Assembly: GCA_036556965.1 (NCBI GenBank)
Contig: DATBIO010000241.1
Coordinates: 5,128-69,127, forward strand
Direction: 5' to 3'
DNA: 64,000 bases
Source of the DNA: DATBIO01 sp036556965
GTDB lineage: Bacteria; Acidobacteriota; Vicinamibacteria; Fen-336
Positions 20,476 to 29,314 of this stretch are shown here, piece by piece. Each line of letters opens with the position of its first letter. Position 1 is the first letter of the stretch. A model generated the notes under the pieces. That model searched no databases. It saw only the letters and a program-made list of their open reading frames with translations, and was not told where the DNA came from. The position numbers were made by a program, and so were the translations under genes.

Positions 20476-21414
20476 TTGAGCATCCCGGTGGAGCCGATCG
20501 TCTCCTTCGAGGGCCTCGTCGTGTCCTACGGCCTGGTGCGCGCCCTCGACGGGGTGACGGGCGCCTTCCGCCCCGGCGCCACCGGCCTGCTCGGCCCCAA
20601 CGGCGCGGGCAAGTCCACCTTCCTCAAGACCCTCCTCGGCTTCCTCGATCCCGACGCCGGCCGCATCGCCGCCTTCGGCCTCGACCCGACGCGCGACCCC
20701 CTGGAGGTCCGGCGCCGCGTCGGGTACATGCCGGAGAGCGACTGCCACCTGCCGGGCATGACGGCGGCCTCCTTCGTGGCCTTCGCCGCCGAGCTGAGCG
20801 GCCTCCCGCGGGCGGAGGCCATCAGCCGCGCGCACGAGGTGCTCTACTACGTGGGCCTGGAGGAGGCGCGCTACCGCACCGTCGACACGTACTCCACGGG
20901 CATGAAGCAGCGCGTGAAGCTGGCGCAGGCGCTCGTGCACGACCCCGCCCTGCTCCTGCTCGACGAGCCCACCAACGGGCTCGACCCCGCGGGCCGCGAG
21001 GAGATGCTGGCCCTGATCCGCGACGTGGCCACCCGCCGCGACATCAGCCTGATCCTCTGCTCGCACCTGCTGCACGACGTGGAGGAGGTGTGCGGCGAGG
21101 TGGTCGTCTTCAACCAGGGCCGCGTGGCGCGCAGCGGCCCCCTCGCGGAGCTGACCGGCCCCCGCCGCTCCGTGTTCGAGGTGCGGGTGAAGGGCGACCC
21201 CACCGCCTTCCTCACCGACCTGCGCGACGCGGGCGGGGAGTGGCACGACGGGGAGGACGGGCATCGCGTGTCGCTCCCGGAGGGGCAGGGGCCGGAGCTG
21301 ATCTTCCGCACCGCGCTCCTCTGCGGGGTGCAGGTCCGCAGCCTGCGGCCGAGCGCCCAGAGCCTGGAGGACGTCTTCCTCGACGCCCTGGGGCACCCGC
21401 CCCCCGCGGCCTGA
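20476..21414 (+). CDS. ABC transporter ATP-binding protein (first of operon)
   Basis: 312 residues from TTG 20476, which has a perfect AGGAGGT seven bases upstream; an ATG at 20458 overlaps that site and lacks its own. Walker A GPNGAGKS, signature YSTGMKQR, Walker B LLLLDEP and switch His (LCSHLLHD) are intact. After the ATPase there is a ~80-residue C-terminal domain typical of ABC-2 exporters. It energises export by the permeases that follow. First gene of a four-gene unit (ATPase, permease, ATPase, permease). Confidence 0.92.
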   Translation: MSIPVEPIVSFEGLVVSYGLVRALDGVTGAFRPGATGLLGPNGAGKSTFLKTLLGFLDPDAGRIAAFGLDPTRDPLEVRRRVGYMPESDCHLPGMTAASFVAFAAELSGLPRAEAISRAHEVLYYVGLEEARYRTVDTYSTGMKQRVKLAQALVHDPALLLLDEPTNGLDPAGREEMLALIRDVATRRDISLILCSHLLHDVEEVCGEVVVFNQGRVARSGPLAELTGPRRSVFEVRVKGDPTAFLTDLRDAGGEWHDGEDGHRVSLPEGQGPELIFRTALLCGVQVRSLRPSAQSLEDVFLDALGHPPPAA

Positions 21415-21418
21415 GCGC

Positions 21419-22264
21419 GTGCCCGTCTACGAGCAGACGTACCGGCACTACGAGGCGCGGGAGGCGCTGCGCCAGACGCGCTTCTGGCCCATCACGCGGG
21501 AGGCGCTGCGCCTGGTCCTCTCGCGCCGCGCCTTCGTGGTCCTGCTCATGGGGGCCTGGCTTCCCTTCGCCGGGTTCTCCATCTACCTCTACGTGCTCAC
21601 GCAGACGCAGCTGGGCCCCATGGCGCAGGTGCTCCCGGTGGGGGGACCCCTGTACCTCCGCTTCTACGCCTGGCAGATGCCCATCGCCTTCGTGCTCACC
21701 ACGTTCGCCGCCTCCGGCCTGGTGGCCAACGACCGGCGCACGGGGGCGCTCGTCGTCTACCTGTCCCGTCCCCTCACGCGCCGGGACTACGTGGTGGGCA
21801 AGCTCGCCGTGCCGCTCCTGCTCACGCTCTTCGTGACGGCGGTCCCCGCGCTCCTCCTGTACCTCGTGGGCCTGGCCCTGGTGCCCTCCCTCCTCCTGAC
21901 CCGCGCGCACGCCTGGCTGGCGCCGTCCGTCGCCGTGCAGGGCCTGCTGGTCTCGGTGACCATCAGCCTCGTCGCCCTCGCCGTCTCCGCCCTCTCCAAG
22001 AGCGCGCGCGCCGCGGGCCTGGCCTTCTTCGGCCTGCTCATGATGCTGGACGTCGTGCAGGGCGTCCTGCAGGAGATCTACGACAAGCCGTACTTCGCGC
22101 TGCTCTCCCCCCAGGCCAACCTGCGCCTGCTGGGGGAGGCGATGCTGGGCGGGCCCGCCCCCGCCCTCCCGTGGTACCTGCCCGCGCTGGTGCTCGCCGC
22201 CACGGGCGCCGCCTGCCTGCTCGTCCTGCGGCGGCAGGTGCGCGCGGTGGAGATCGTCACGTGA
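21419..22264 (+). CDS. ABC-2-type permease
   Basis: 281 residues from GTG 21419, four bases after the first ATPase gene. Six hydrophobic segments (VVLLMGAWLPFAGFSIYLYV, IAFVLTTFAASGLVA, LLLTLFVTAVPALLLYLVGLALV and others) with the ABC-2 pattern NDRRTGALVVYLSRPLTRRDYVVGKL, the elbow region that contacts the ATPase. Such permeases export lipids, polysaccharides, peptides or drugs; the cargo is not evident. The stop overlaps the next start (GTGA). Confidence 0.88.
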   Translation: MPVYEQTYRHYEAREALRQTRFWPITREALRLVLSRRAFVVLLMGAWLPFAGFSIYLYVLTQTQLGPMAQVLPVGGPLYLRFYAWQMPIAFVLTTFAASGLVANDRRTGALVVYLSRPLTRRDYVVGKLAVPLLLTLFVTAVPALLLYLVGLALVPSLLLTRAHAWLAPSVAVQGLLVSVTISLVALAVSALSKSARAAGLAFFGLLMMLDVVQGVLQEIYDKPYFALLSPQANLRLLGEAMLGGPAPALPWYLPALVLAATGAACLLVLRRQVRAVEIVT

Positions 22265-23232
22265 GCGCGGAAGCGGCGGCCGCGGGGGCGTCCCCGGCGG
22301 GGGCGCCGGCCCCGGCGGGCGGCATCGAGTTCGTCCGGGCGTCGCGCTGGTACGGGCAGGTCATCGCCCTCAACGACGTGACCGTCCGCCTCGGGCCGGG
22401 CGTGACGGGGCTGCTGGGGCCCAACGGCGCGGGCAAGTCCACCTTCCTCAAGCTGGCCGCGGGCCAGCTCCGCCCGAGCCAGGGCGAGGTGCGGCTGCTG
22501 GGGGAGCCCGCGTGGGGGACGCCCGCCCTCTTCCACCGCGTGGGCCTCTGCCCGGAGCCGGACGCGTTCTGGGAGGGTCTGACCGGGCTCGACTTCCTGC
22601 TCACGCTGCTCCGGCTGACCGGCTTCGACGAGGCGGAGTGCCGGACGCGCGCGGAGGACGCGCTGCGCCTGGTCGCGCTGGTGGAGGCGCGCGACCGCAA
22701 GGTCGGCGGGTACAGCAAGGGCATGCGCCAGCGCCTCAAGATGGCGCAGGCCCTGGCCCACGACCCGGAGGTGCTCCTGCTGGACGAGCCGCTCACGGGC
22801 ATGGACCCCGTCAACCGCCGCCGCATGGTGGACCTCGTGAAGCAGCTCGGCCGCCAGGGCCGGACGGTCCTCGTCTCCAGCCACATCCTGCACGAGGTGG
22901 AGGCCATGACCCGCACCGTGCTCCTCATCCACCAGGGGCGCATCCTGGCCGAGGGCGACGTGCGCGAGATCCGCGACCTGCTCGACGAGCACCCGCACAC
23001 CGTGGCCCTGCGCGCGCGCGAGCCGCGCCGTCTCGCCGCGGCGCTGGTGGGGGCGGGGCACGTGCTGTCCCTCTCCTTCGGCGCGGAGGGGGAATGGCTC
23101 ACGGTGCAGACGGCGAAGCCCGACGAGCTCTACCAGGCGCTGATGCAGGCCGCCCTGGACACGGGGGTGAGCGAGATGTACTCGCCCGACGAGGACCTCG
23201 AGTCCGTCTTCCGGTACCTGGTGCACCGATGA
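22261..23232 (+). CDS. ABC transporter ATP-binding protein (second of operon)
   Basis: 323 residues from GTG 22261 (GTGA overlap with the permease). Ala/Pro-rich N-terminal tail of ~20 residues, then a complete ATPase: GPNGAGKS, YSKGMRQR, LLLDEPL and SSHILHEV. Paralogous to the first ATPase of the operon, with a similar ~75-residue C-terminal domain. Two ATPase/permease pairs in one operon suggest either a heterodimeric exporter or two related exporters made together. Confidence 0.92.
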   Translation: MSAEAAAAGASPAGAPAPAGGIEFVRASRWYGQVIALNDVTVRLGPGVTGLLGPNGAGKSTFLKLAAGQLRPSQGEVRLLGEPAWGTPALFHRVGLCPEPDAFWEGLTGLDFLLTLLRLTGFDEAECRTRAEDALRLVALVEARDRKVGGYSKGMRQRLKMAQALAHDPEVLLLDEPLTGMDPVNRRRMVDLVKQLGRQGRTVLVSSHILHEVEAMTRTVLLIHQGRILAEGDVREIRDLLDEHPHTVALRAREPRRLAAALVGAGHVLSLSFGAEGEWLTVQTAKPDELYQALMQAALDTGVSEMYSPDEDLESVFRYLVHR

Positions 23233-23256
23233 GCGCGGCGCCGTCCGCGGAGAAGC

Positions 23257-23294
23257 AGCTCCCTACCCCCCGCGTGGGGGAGAGCTGGGAGGGG
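23257..23294. repeat. REP-like imperfect palindrome between ABC genes
   Basis: CTACCCCC...GGGGGAG arms with outer CTCCC/GGGAG complement form a stem around a GCGT centre. The sequence has the look of the C/G-rich extragenic palindromes scattered through many GC-rich genomes. It lies inside a 32-codon ORF (23229-23327) that overlaps the stop of the ATPase gene and the start of the next permease by ATGA on both sides. That ORF could pass ribosomes along, but its peptide looks like translated repeat. Confidence 0.4.
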
Positions 23295-23323
23295 CCTCCG
23301 GTCGCCGCGCCGCGGGCGAGGCC

Positions 23324-24127
23324 ATGAGGGACACCACCCACCCCGTGCCCACCCTGTCCGCGGCGCGCCGCGTCTTCGACCTCTCCCTCGAGGGCATGCT
23401 CTGGGGACGCCGGGCCGTGGTCATGACCGTGCTCCTCGGCCTGCCCGTCGTCTTCGCCCTCCTCTACCGGGGCGTGCTGCTGGCCAGGCTGCCCGCGCGC
23501 ATCGCGGGCTACGACCTCTACCGTGGGCTGATGGCCTACTTCTACGTCGGCAACGTGCTGCCCCTGGCCGCGCTCTTCTACGCCACCTCCCTGGTGGCGG
23601 ACGAGGTGGACGGCAAGACGCTGACCTACCTCACCAGCCGTCCCATCACGCGGCCCGCGATCTTCGGCGGCAAGTTCGCGGCCTTCGTGGTGGCGGCGGC
23701 GTGCATCTGCCTCCCTTCGGCGGTGGTGACGTTCCTGCTCCTGGCCACGGCGCGCGGGGTGACGGGGACGGCCCTGGCCGTGCCCCACCTGTTCCGCGAC
23801 CTCGGCGTGATGGTGCTGACGCTCCTCGCCTACGGCGGCGTCTTCGCGCTGATGGGCGTGCTGATGCGGCGCCCGCTCATCCCCGGGCTGCTCTTCCTCT
23901 ACGTGTGGGAGTCGCTGGCCAACCTGCCCGGCTACCTCCCGCGCTTCACCCTGACCGCGTGGCTCCGGTCGCTGCTGGGCCACGCCCCGGCCATGCGCGG
24001 CGCGGCCGCGGTGGGGGAGAAGCTGCCGCCCGAGTGGTGCGTGGCCGTGCTGGTGGGGGTGGCCGCCGCCGGCCTCGCCCTGAGCTTCGCCGTCTTCTCG
24101 CGCCGCGAGTACGTGCTCGAGCAGTAG
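23324..24127 (+). CDS. ABC-2-type permease (second of operon)
   Basis: 267 residues from ATG 23324. Hydrophobic segments at VVMTVLLGLPVVFALLY, YVGNVLPLAALFYATSLV, AAFVVAAACICLPSAVVTFLLL, LGVMVLTLLAYGGVFALMGVLM and near the C terminus. The block VADEVDGKTLTYLTSRPITRPAIFGGKF parallels the first permease's NDRRTGALVVYLSRPLTRRDYVVGKL, so the two are paralogues. Last gene of the exporter operon. Confidence 0.87.
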   Translation: MRDTTHPVPTLSAARRVFDLSLEGMLWGRRAVVMTVLLGLPVVFALLYRGVLLARLPARIAGYDLYRGLMAYFYVGNVLPLAALFYATSLVADEVDGKTLTYLTSRPITRPAIFGGKFAAFVVAAACICLPSAVVTFLLLATARGVTGTALAVPHLFRDLGVMVLTLLAYGGVFALMGVLMRRPLIPGLLFLYVWESLANLPGYLPRFTLTAWLRSLLGHAPAMRGAAAVGEKLPPEWCVAVLVGVAAAGLALSFAVFSRREYVLEQ

Positions 24128-24150
24128 GCGCCGTCCCGCGGAGGGGACGC

Positions 24151-24951
24151 TCAGCGCGAGGAGAGGCCCGGGTTGTCGAGGCCCGCCAGCACGGCCTTCT
24201 CGAAGAGGACCTGCAGGCGCGCCCGCCGCGCGGCGGACAGCCGCAGCACGGCCGTCTTCATCAGGGCGCTCATGGCCGCGTCCTCGGCGGGGGTGGTGGG
24301 CTGGCGGGACCGGACGCGGTCGATGTAGGCGCCGAGCTGCTGGCGCTCGCGCGCGCCCAGGGCGGCGTAGGCCGCGGTGTTGAGGGCGCCGAACTCGTTG
24401 GCCTCGGCGCGGCTGAGCGCGTTCACCCCGCGTCCGGCCAGCAGGTAGGCGCGCCGGAACGCGTCCGGCGGCTCCAGCACGCCCGCCGCGCTCTCCGTCA
24501 TCAGCCGCGCGGCCACCGCGCGGGTGAGGTGGGGAGCCTCGCGGGCCACCGCCTCCGCGGCCAGCTCCGACGCGGTGGGCACGGGCTTGCCGGCGGGGAG
24601 GGCGGTGGCGTCCACGTCCGACGGGCCGAACACGAGGGGCAGCCAGCGGTCCGCGGTGGCCCAGGCCGCGCCCGCGATCGCCACCAGGCACGCGCCCAGC
24701 ACGATCCCGGCCCAGGGCACGGGGCGCCGCGCGCGGCGGCGGGCGGCGGGAGGACGCGCGGGGGGGCCGGACGGCGGCGGCGTCGGCTTGAGGCCCAGCA
24801 CCTCCGAGAGCCGCACCCACTGCGACGAGCCCGGAGACTGCACCTGGCTGTCCGCGGTGATGAGACCGCGCTCGAACCACGACCGGAGCTGCGCGCGGTC
24901 GAGGTTGATGACGCTGCCGTCGGCGAGGCGTACGCGATGCCCTTGAGGCAC
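24151..24951 (-). CDS. Membrane-anchored protein with N-terminal GYF-like domain
   Basis: 266 residues from GTG 24951, which has GGGAG seven bases upstream; the longer frame to 25092 has no site. Residues ~1-45 (VRLADGSVINLDRAQLRSWFERGLITADSQVQ...WVRLSEVLGL) resemble GYF_2/DUF4339 modules that precede a membrane segment. A Pro/Arg linker and one membrane helix (WAGIVLGACLVAIAGAAWATA) follow, then ~140 residues of helical sequence of unknown function. Divergent from the next gene, 170 bp away. A TATACT hexamer at 25030-25035 on this strand may be its -10 box, but no good -35 is seen. Confidence 0.75.
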   Translation of the reverse strand: MPQGHRVRLADGSVINLDRAQLRSWFERGLITADSQVQSPGSSQWVRLSEVLGLKPTPPPSGPPARPPAARRRARRPVPWAGIVLGACLVAIAGAAWATADRWLPLVFGPSDVDATALPAGKPVPTASELAAEAVAREAPHLTRAVAARLMTESAAGVLEPPDAFRRAYLLAGRGVNALSRAEANEFGALNTAAYAALGARERQQLGAYIDRVRSRQPTTPAEDAAMSALMKTAVLRLSAARRARLQVLFEKAVLAGLDNPGLSSR

Positions 24952-25121
24952 GCCCGGACTCCCTGGTGTTGAAGCCTCCAGCACGGCCCGGCGCCTGCCC
25001 GTCGCGGCGGGCGCGGCCCAGGAGGGCGCAGTATAGAACGGGTGGATCTTTTCTCCCCCTGGCTGCGTTAATCGGACAGTGACGCCGTACACTGGAGGCT
25101 CGGCTGGGCCTGGAGGGTGGA

Positions 25122-26111
25122 ATGAGACGTAGCCGCATCGTGGTCGCTATCTCGCTGTTGGTCCTGGCCTTGGGCTCGGCGGGGGCCGCCGTGGCCTGGT
25201 ACCTGGATCCCGGCCGGTCCGCGGTGGGGCCGCTTCCCGGCGAGGGGCTCAGCCTCCCCGCGGAGACCCGCTTCCTGGCGGGGCTGGACGTGCCGCGCTT
25301 CGTGGCCAGCCCCTTCTACGAGCGCGCGCGCAAGGGCGCCGGGACCGACGCCCTGGCCGAGATCGAGAAGCACACGGGCCTCGACCCCGAGCGCGACGTG
25401 GACACCCTGGTGATCGCGGGGCAGGGCGGCGCCTCGGCGGCGGGCGGGCTGGTCCTGGTGAAGGGCCGCTTCGACCGCTACAAGGTCACGCGCGCCATCG
25501 AGCAGGAGAAGAAGGCCGTCACCTGGAAGCAGCAGGACGGCGTCACCATCTACGTCCTGCGCGAGGGCAAGAAGGACGCGGGAGCGCTCGCCTTCCTCTC
25601 CGACGACGTGTTCGTCATCGGCGACCAGCGCGCGGTGGAACGGATGGTCAGCGGCCGCGCCGCGGGCAAGGCCGACCTGCGGGGCAACGAGCAGCTGATG
25701 GGCCTGCTGGGCCAGGTGCGCGCGGGGGCGACGTTCTGGGCGGTGGGCGACCAGACCGCGCTCAGCCACGCGCCGCGCTCGCTGCCCGGCGCGCGGGGCG
25801 CGAGCCTGCCCCTGCCGGGGTTGAAGTCGGTGGTCCTCACCGGCGACCTCGACCCCCTCATCGCGGTGGAGCTCACGGGCGAGGCGGAGGACGAGAAGGC
25901 GGCGCGCGGGCTGGGCGACGTGGTCAAGGGCTTCGTGGCCCTGGCCACCCTGCAGGCCTCCAGCAAGCCCGAGCTCGGGGAGCTGGCGCAGTCGGTCAGC
26001 GTCACCACCGACGGCACGCGCGTGCAGGTCAGCGCGCGTGTGCCCTACACGCTCCTCGACGCGCTGGAGGCCAAGCCGGCGGCCGCCTCCGCACCCATCG
26101 CCTCGCGCTGA
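25122..26111 (+). CDS. Membrane-anchored protein of unknown function
   Basis: 329 residues, ATG preceded by GGAGGGTGGA. One N-terminal helix (IVVAISLLVLALGSAGAAVAWYL) anchors a soluble ~300-residue domain. The start of that domain, LPAETRFLAGLDVPRFVASPFYERA, and FLSDDVFVIGD look like the repeated half-domains of DUF3352-like and related hypothetical proteins common in Acidobacteriota and Myxococcota. Many Lys and Asp residues suggest it faces the periplasm. No catalytic motif is recognised. Ends at a convergent terminator. Confidence 0.7.
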   Translation: MRRSRIVVAISLLVLALGSAGAAVAWYLDPGRSAVGPLPGEGLSLPAETRFLAGLDVPRFVASPFYERARKGAGTDALAEIEKHTGLDPERDVDTLVIAGQGGASAAGGLVLVKGRFDRYKVTRAIEQEKKAVTWKQQDGVTIYVLREGKKDAGALAFLSDDVFVIGDQRAVERMVSGRAAGKADLRGNEQLMGLLGQVRAGATFWAVGDQTALSHAPRSLPGARGASLPLPGLKSVVLTGDLDPLIAVELTGEAEDEKAARGLGDVVKGFVALATLQASSKPELGELAQSVSVTTDGTRVQVSARVPYTLLDALEAKPAAASAPIASR

Positions 26112-26124
26112 CCTTCGGCGCGCC

Positions 26125-26163
26125 GAGCCGGCAGCCGGGCGGTGAAGCCCCGGCTGTCGGCTC
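26125..26163. terminator. Bidirectional terminator hairpin between convergent genes
   Basis: A 15-bp inverted repeat, GAGCCGGCAGCCGGG (26125-26139) with CCCGGCTGTCGGCTC (26149-26163), one G-T pair and a 9-base loop. It lies in the middle of the 67-bp gap between two converging genes. No T run flanks it, so it may act as a stem-only or bidirectional terminator. Confidence 0.6.
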
Positions 26164-26178
26164 CGGTGCCCGCCGCCC

Positions 26179-27273
26179 CTAGTCGATGAACAGCCGCACG
26201 TCGAGCCGGATGCGGCGCACCCAGTGGTCCTGCTCCTCGATGCGCGGGCTGTCCTTGAACCGCTGCATCTGCCCGGTGACGTGGACGGCCAGCGCCTGCG
26301 CGACGCGGACGCCGAGGTCCACGCGGTGCCCCTCCCAGCCGGTGCCCCAGAAGAAGTCGTCGGTGGCGTAGGCGGCCACGGTGGCATCGCGCTCCACCCT
26401 GGCGTAGGTGTATTCCAGGCGGGCGCGCGCCGTGCGCGTGGACCCGAACACGCCGGCCAGCCACAGGCCGTTGTTGAGCTCGTCGGCGGCCACGTTCCAG
26501 CAGTAGTTGGCCACCAGCTCGGAGTGGAGGCCGCCCTCCCGCCTCACCCGCACCACCGCGTCGATCACCTTGTAGTCGTCGGTGAGGAGCCCGTCCACCC
26601 TGGAGTTCTGGCGGCGGATCATGGGCTCGAGCTCCGCCAGGTCGTTGAAGTAGACGAAGGACCCGGTCACCTCCACGCTGGAGTCGGGGCCCGAGGCCCA
26701 GCCCAGCTTGACCGAGCCCACCAGCATCTCCGTCTCGTCGTCCTCGAAGACGTGGCTGCCGCGCGTGGCCAGCAGCGTGAGGCCCGCCCGGTCGGCCCCC
26801 GAGGCGTCCTTGGACATGAGGCCCACCGTCACGCCCTGCGGGCGCAGGTCGCGGTCCCAGATCATCTCCGTGAAGCCCACGGGCATGAAGAAGCGCCCGG
26901 CCTGCAGGCGGAAGCCGCCCGCCTCCAGGCCGGCGTAGGCCAGGTCGAGGCGCACGTCCTCCGCGTCGTAGTTGTCGCGGATGAGCAGGGGCCGGATCTC
27001 GCCCACGTTCTCGGCGTCGCTGGTGTTGAGCTCGCCCCCCACCCCGGCCAGGAAGCCCCCCGCGTTGAGGGTGACGCGCGGGCGCAGCTGGAAGCGCCAC
27101 CGCTCCGTGTTCGTGAACTCGGCCTGTCCCGGCGGGGGGAAGATCTCGCGCGTCCACTCGTCGCGGAAGAAGCTGTCGACCTCGAAGTCGAAGTCGGGGC
27201 CCTGGCCGCCCTGGGCGAAGGCGGCGGCGGCGGCGAGCACGAGCAGGGGGGTGGCGATCAGGGGACGCAGCAT
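26179..27273 (-). CDS. Porin-like outer-membrane beta-barrel protein
   Basis: 364 residues from ATG 27273, which opens a signal peptide (LIATPLLVLAAAAAFAQG). The longer frame upstream to 28023 is shadow of the divergent glycosyltransferase gene. The mature part is alternating polar/hydrophobic strands with phosphate-porin-like features (FRLQAGRFFMPVGF, then a WDRDLRPQGVTVG loop) and ends in aromatic-rich strands (VRLFID). Probably a substrate-selective or phosphate/pyrophosphate-type porin; the solute is not determined. Confidence 0.75.
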   Translation of the reverse strand: MLRPLIATPLLVLAAAAAFAQGGQGPDFDFEVDSFFRDEWTREIFPPPGQAEFTNTERWRFQLRPRVTLNAGGFLAGVGGELNTSDAENVGEIRPLLIRDNYDAEDVRLDLAYAGLEAGGFRLQAGRFFMPVGFTEMIWDRDLRPQGVTVGLMSKDASGADRAGLTLLATRGSHVFEDDETEMLVGSVKLGWASGPDSSVEVTGSFVYFNDLAELEPMIRRQNSRVDGLLTDDYKVIDAVVRVRREGGLHSELVANYCWNVAADELNNGLWLAGVFGSTRTARARLEYTYARVERDATVAAYATDDFFWGTGWEGHRVDLGVRVAQALAVHVTGQMQRFKDSPRIEEQDHWVRRIRLDVRLFID

Positions 27274-27333
27274 GGGCCGGCATTGTAGCCGCCGGAGTGG
27301 ACCTGTCCGGTCCGGCGCGAATAGCATCGCACC

Positions 27334-28044
27334 GTGGCCGCCGTCCCCTCCCGCGACGTCCCGCGCGTGGCCGTGGTCATCCCCGCCCTGGACGAGGAGG
27401 AGGCCATCGGCGCCGTGCTCGCCGAGCTGCCCCCCGGGGCGCACCGCGTGATCGTGGTGGACAACGGCTCGCGCGACCGCACCGCGGCCGTGGCCCGCGC
27501 CGCGGGCGCCACCGTCGTGCACGAGCCGCGCCGCGGGTACGGCTCCGCCTGCCTGGCCGGGATCGCCGCCGCGCCCGAGGCGGAGGTGGTGGCCTTCCTC
27601 GACGGCGACCACAGCGACCATCCCGCGCAGCTGCGCGACGTGCTCGCCCCCATCCTCCGCGGAGAGGCCGACCTCGTGATCGGCTCGCGCGCGCGGGGCC
27701 GGCGCGCGCCCGGCGCGCATCCCTGGCACGCCATCCTCGGCACGCGCCTGTGCGTCGCCCTCATGAACGCCCTCATCGGAACGCGCGCCACCGACCTGGG
27801 CCCCTTCCGCGCCATCACCGCCGGCGCCCTGCGGCGCCTGGACATGCGGGACGGGGGGTTCGGCTGGACGGTGGAGATGCAGATCAAGGCGCGGCGTCGC
27901 GGCCTGCGCGTGGTGGAGGTGGCGGTGGACTACCGCCCGCGCGTGGGGCGGAGCAAGGTGAGCGGCACCCTCCGGGGGAGCGTGGGCGCGGGCGCGAAGA
28001 TCCTGGGCCTGATCGCCCGGCATGCCCTGTCCGGACGCGCCTGA
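27334..28044 (+). CDS. Family-2 glycosyltransferase (polyprenyl-phosphate sugar synthase type)
   Basis: 236 residues from GTG 27334. GT-A fold: VAVVIPALDEEEAIG, IVVDNGSRDRT (nucleotide/metal Asp), AFLDGDHSDHP (DxD-like) and IGSRARGRR. Short GT2 proteins of this kind load a sugar from a nucleotide donor onto polyprenyl phosphate on the cytoplasmic side. The next gene encodes a multi-helix polyprenol-linked glycosyltransferase and overlaps it by 23 bp, so the two probably act in sequence. Confidence 0.88.
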   Translation: MAAVPSRDVPRVAVVIPALDEEEAIGAVLAELPPGAHRVIVVDNGSRDRTAAVARAAGATVVHEPRRGYGSACLAGIAAAPEAEVVAFLDGDHSDHPAQLRDVLAPILRGEADLVIGSRARGRRAPGAHPWHAILGTRLCVALMNALIGTRATDLGPFRAITAGALRRLDMRDGGFGWTVEMQIKARRRGLRVVEVAVDYRPRVGRSKVSGTLRGSVGAGAKILGLIARHALSGRA

Positions 28045-29314
28045 CCGGGGCCGCGCCGCCCTCCGCCTGGTGGGGGCCGGCGCCGCCCTTTCCCTCTGCG
28101 TGGCCGTCTGGGCCCTCCAGGGCGACCAGACGCCGCGCGTCCCCTCCTTCCTCGTGCTGTACGCCGCCGCCTTCGCCGCCTATCTCGCGGCGGTGGCCAC
28201 CAGCCGCGACGTCACGCCCGGGGCGCTGCGCCTCTGCCTTCTCGCGGCGGTGGCCTGGCGCGTGGCCCTGGTGGCCGCCCCCCCGCTGCTCTCCAACGAC
28301 GTCCACCGCTCGGTCTACGAGGGGCGGGTGCAGAACGCCGGGGGCAACCCCTACGCCTGGCGGTTCCGCGCCGAGGTGGCGCCCGCGTCCCTGCGCGACG
28401 AGTCGTGGGAGCGCATGAACCACAAGCGGTACACCGCGATCTACCCGCCGCTGTGGCAGCTCGCGGCCCGCGCCGTCACCGCGCTCTGGCCCAGCGCCAC
28501 CGCCATCAAGGCGCTGGTGGCCGCCTGCGAGATGCTGTCGTGGTGGCCGCTGGCCCTCCTGCTGCGCCGCCGGGGGCTGCCGCGGGGCCGGCTCCTCGTC
28601 GCGGCCTGGAGCCCCCTCGCCCTCGTGGAGGGCGCGGGCAGCGGCCACAACGACGCCCTGGCCATCGCGCTGCTGGTGGGGGCCCTCTGCGCCCTCGAGG
28701 CGGGGCGGCCGGCCCTCGCCGCCCTCCTCGGCGGCCTGGGCGCGGCGGCCAAGCTGCTGCCGGCGCTGGTGGCGGCGGCCTGGGCGCGGCGCTTCCGCCC
28801 CTGGCACCTGCTGGTCCCCCTTGCCGTCATGGCCGCCCTCCTCCTGCCGTTCCGCGGGGCCGGCCCGGGCCTGTGGCGCAGCCTCCAGGACTACGGCCGC
28901 TACTGGCGCTTCAACGAGACGGGCTTCGCGCTGCTGGCCGGCATCGCGGGGTCGCACGAGAGCGCGGCCGCGGGCGCCGCGGGCCTCCTGCTCGCCCTCG
29001 CCGCCGCCCTGGCCTGGCGGGGCGTGGACGCCGTCGGCGCGGCCATGGCGCTGGCCACGGCGTGGATCGTGCTGTCCCCCAACGTCCTGCCCTGGTACGC
29101 GCTGTGGCTGGTCCCGCTGCTCGCGCTGCGGGACGCGCCGCCGCTCATGGCCCTCACCGCGCTGCTGCCGCTGGCCTACCTCGTCTACCCGGCGTGGCTG
29201 GCCGGAGGCGAATGGCGCGTGGGCTGGGGCGTGCGCGCCGCCGAGTACCTTCCCCCGCTGCTGCTGGCGGGGCTCGCGTGGCGGCGCCGCGGCGCCGCTC
29301 GCCCTCTCGCATGA
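28022..29314 (+). CDS. Multi-spanning glycosyltransferase (GT87/polyprenol mannosyltransferase-like)
   Basis: 430 residues with ~10 hydrophobic segments. The short loop after the second helix pair contains NDVHRSVYEGRVQNAGGNPY and RYTAIYPPLWQ, the pattern seen in GT-C membrane glycosyltransferases where an acidic residue (ND) sits at the periplasmic active site. It likely transfers sugar from a polyprenyl-phosphate carrier made by the preceding enzyme. Acceptor unknown. Its stop overlaps the next start (ATGA). Confidence 0.8.
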   Translation: MPCPDAPDRGRAALRLVGAGAALSLCVAVWALQGDQTPRVPSFLVLYAAAFAAYLAAVATSRDVTPGALRLCLLAAVAWRVALVAAPPLLSNDVHRSVYEGRVQNAGGNPYAWRFRAEVAPASLRDESWERMNHKRYTAIYPPLWQLAARAVTALWPSATAIKALVAACEMLSWWPLALLLRRRGLPRGRLLVAAWSPLALVEGAGSGHNDALAIALLVGALCALEAGRPALAALLGGLGAAAKLLPALVAAAWARRFRPWHLLVPLAVMAALLLPFRGAGPGLWRSLQDYGRYWRFNETGFALLAGIAGSHESAAAGAAGLLLALAAALAWRGVDAVGAAMALATAWIVLSPNVLPWYALWLVPLLALRDAPPLMALTALLPLAYLVYPAWLAGGEWRVGWGVRAAEYLPPLLLAGLAWRRRGAARPLA

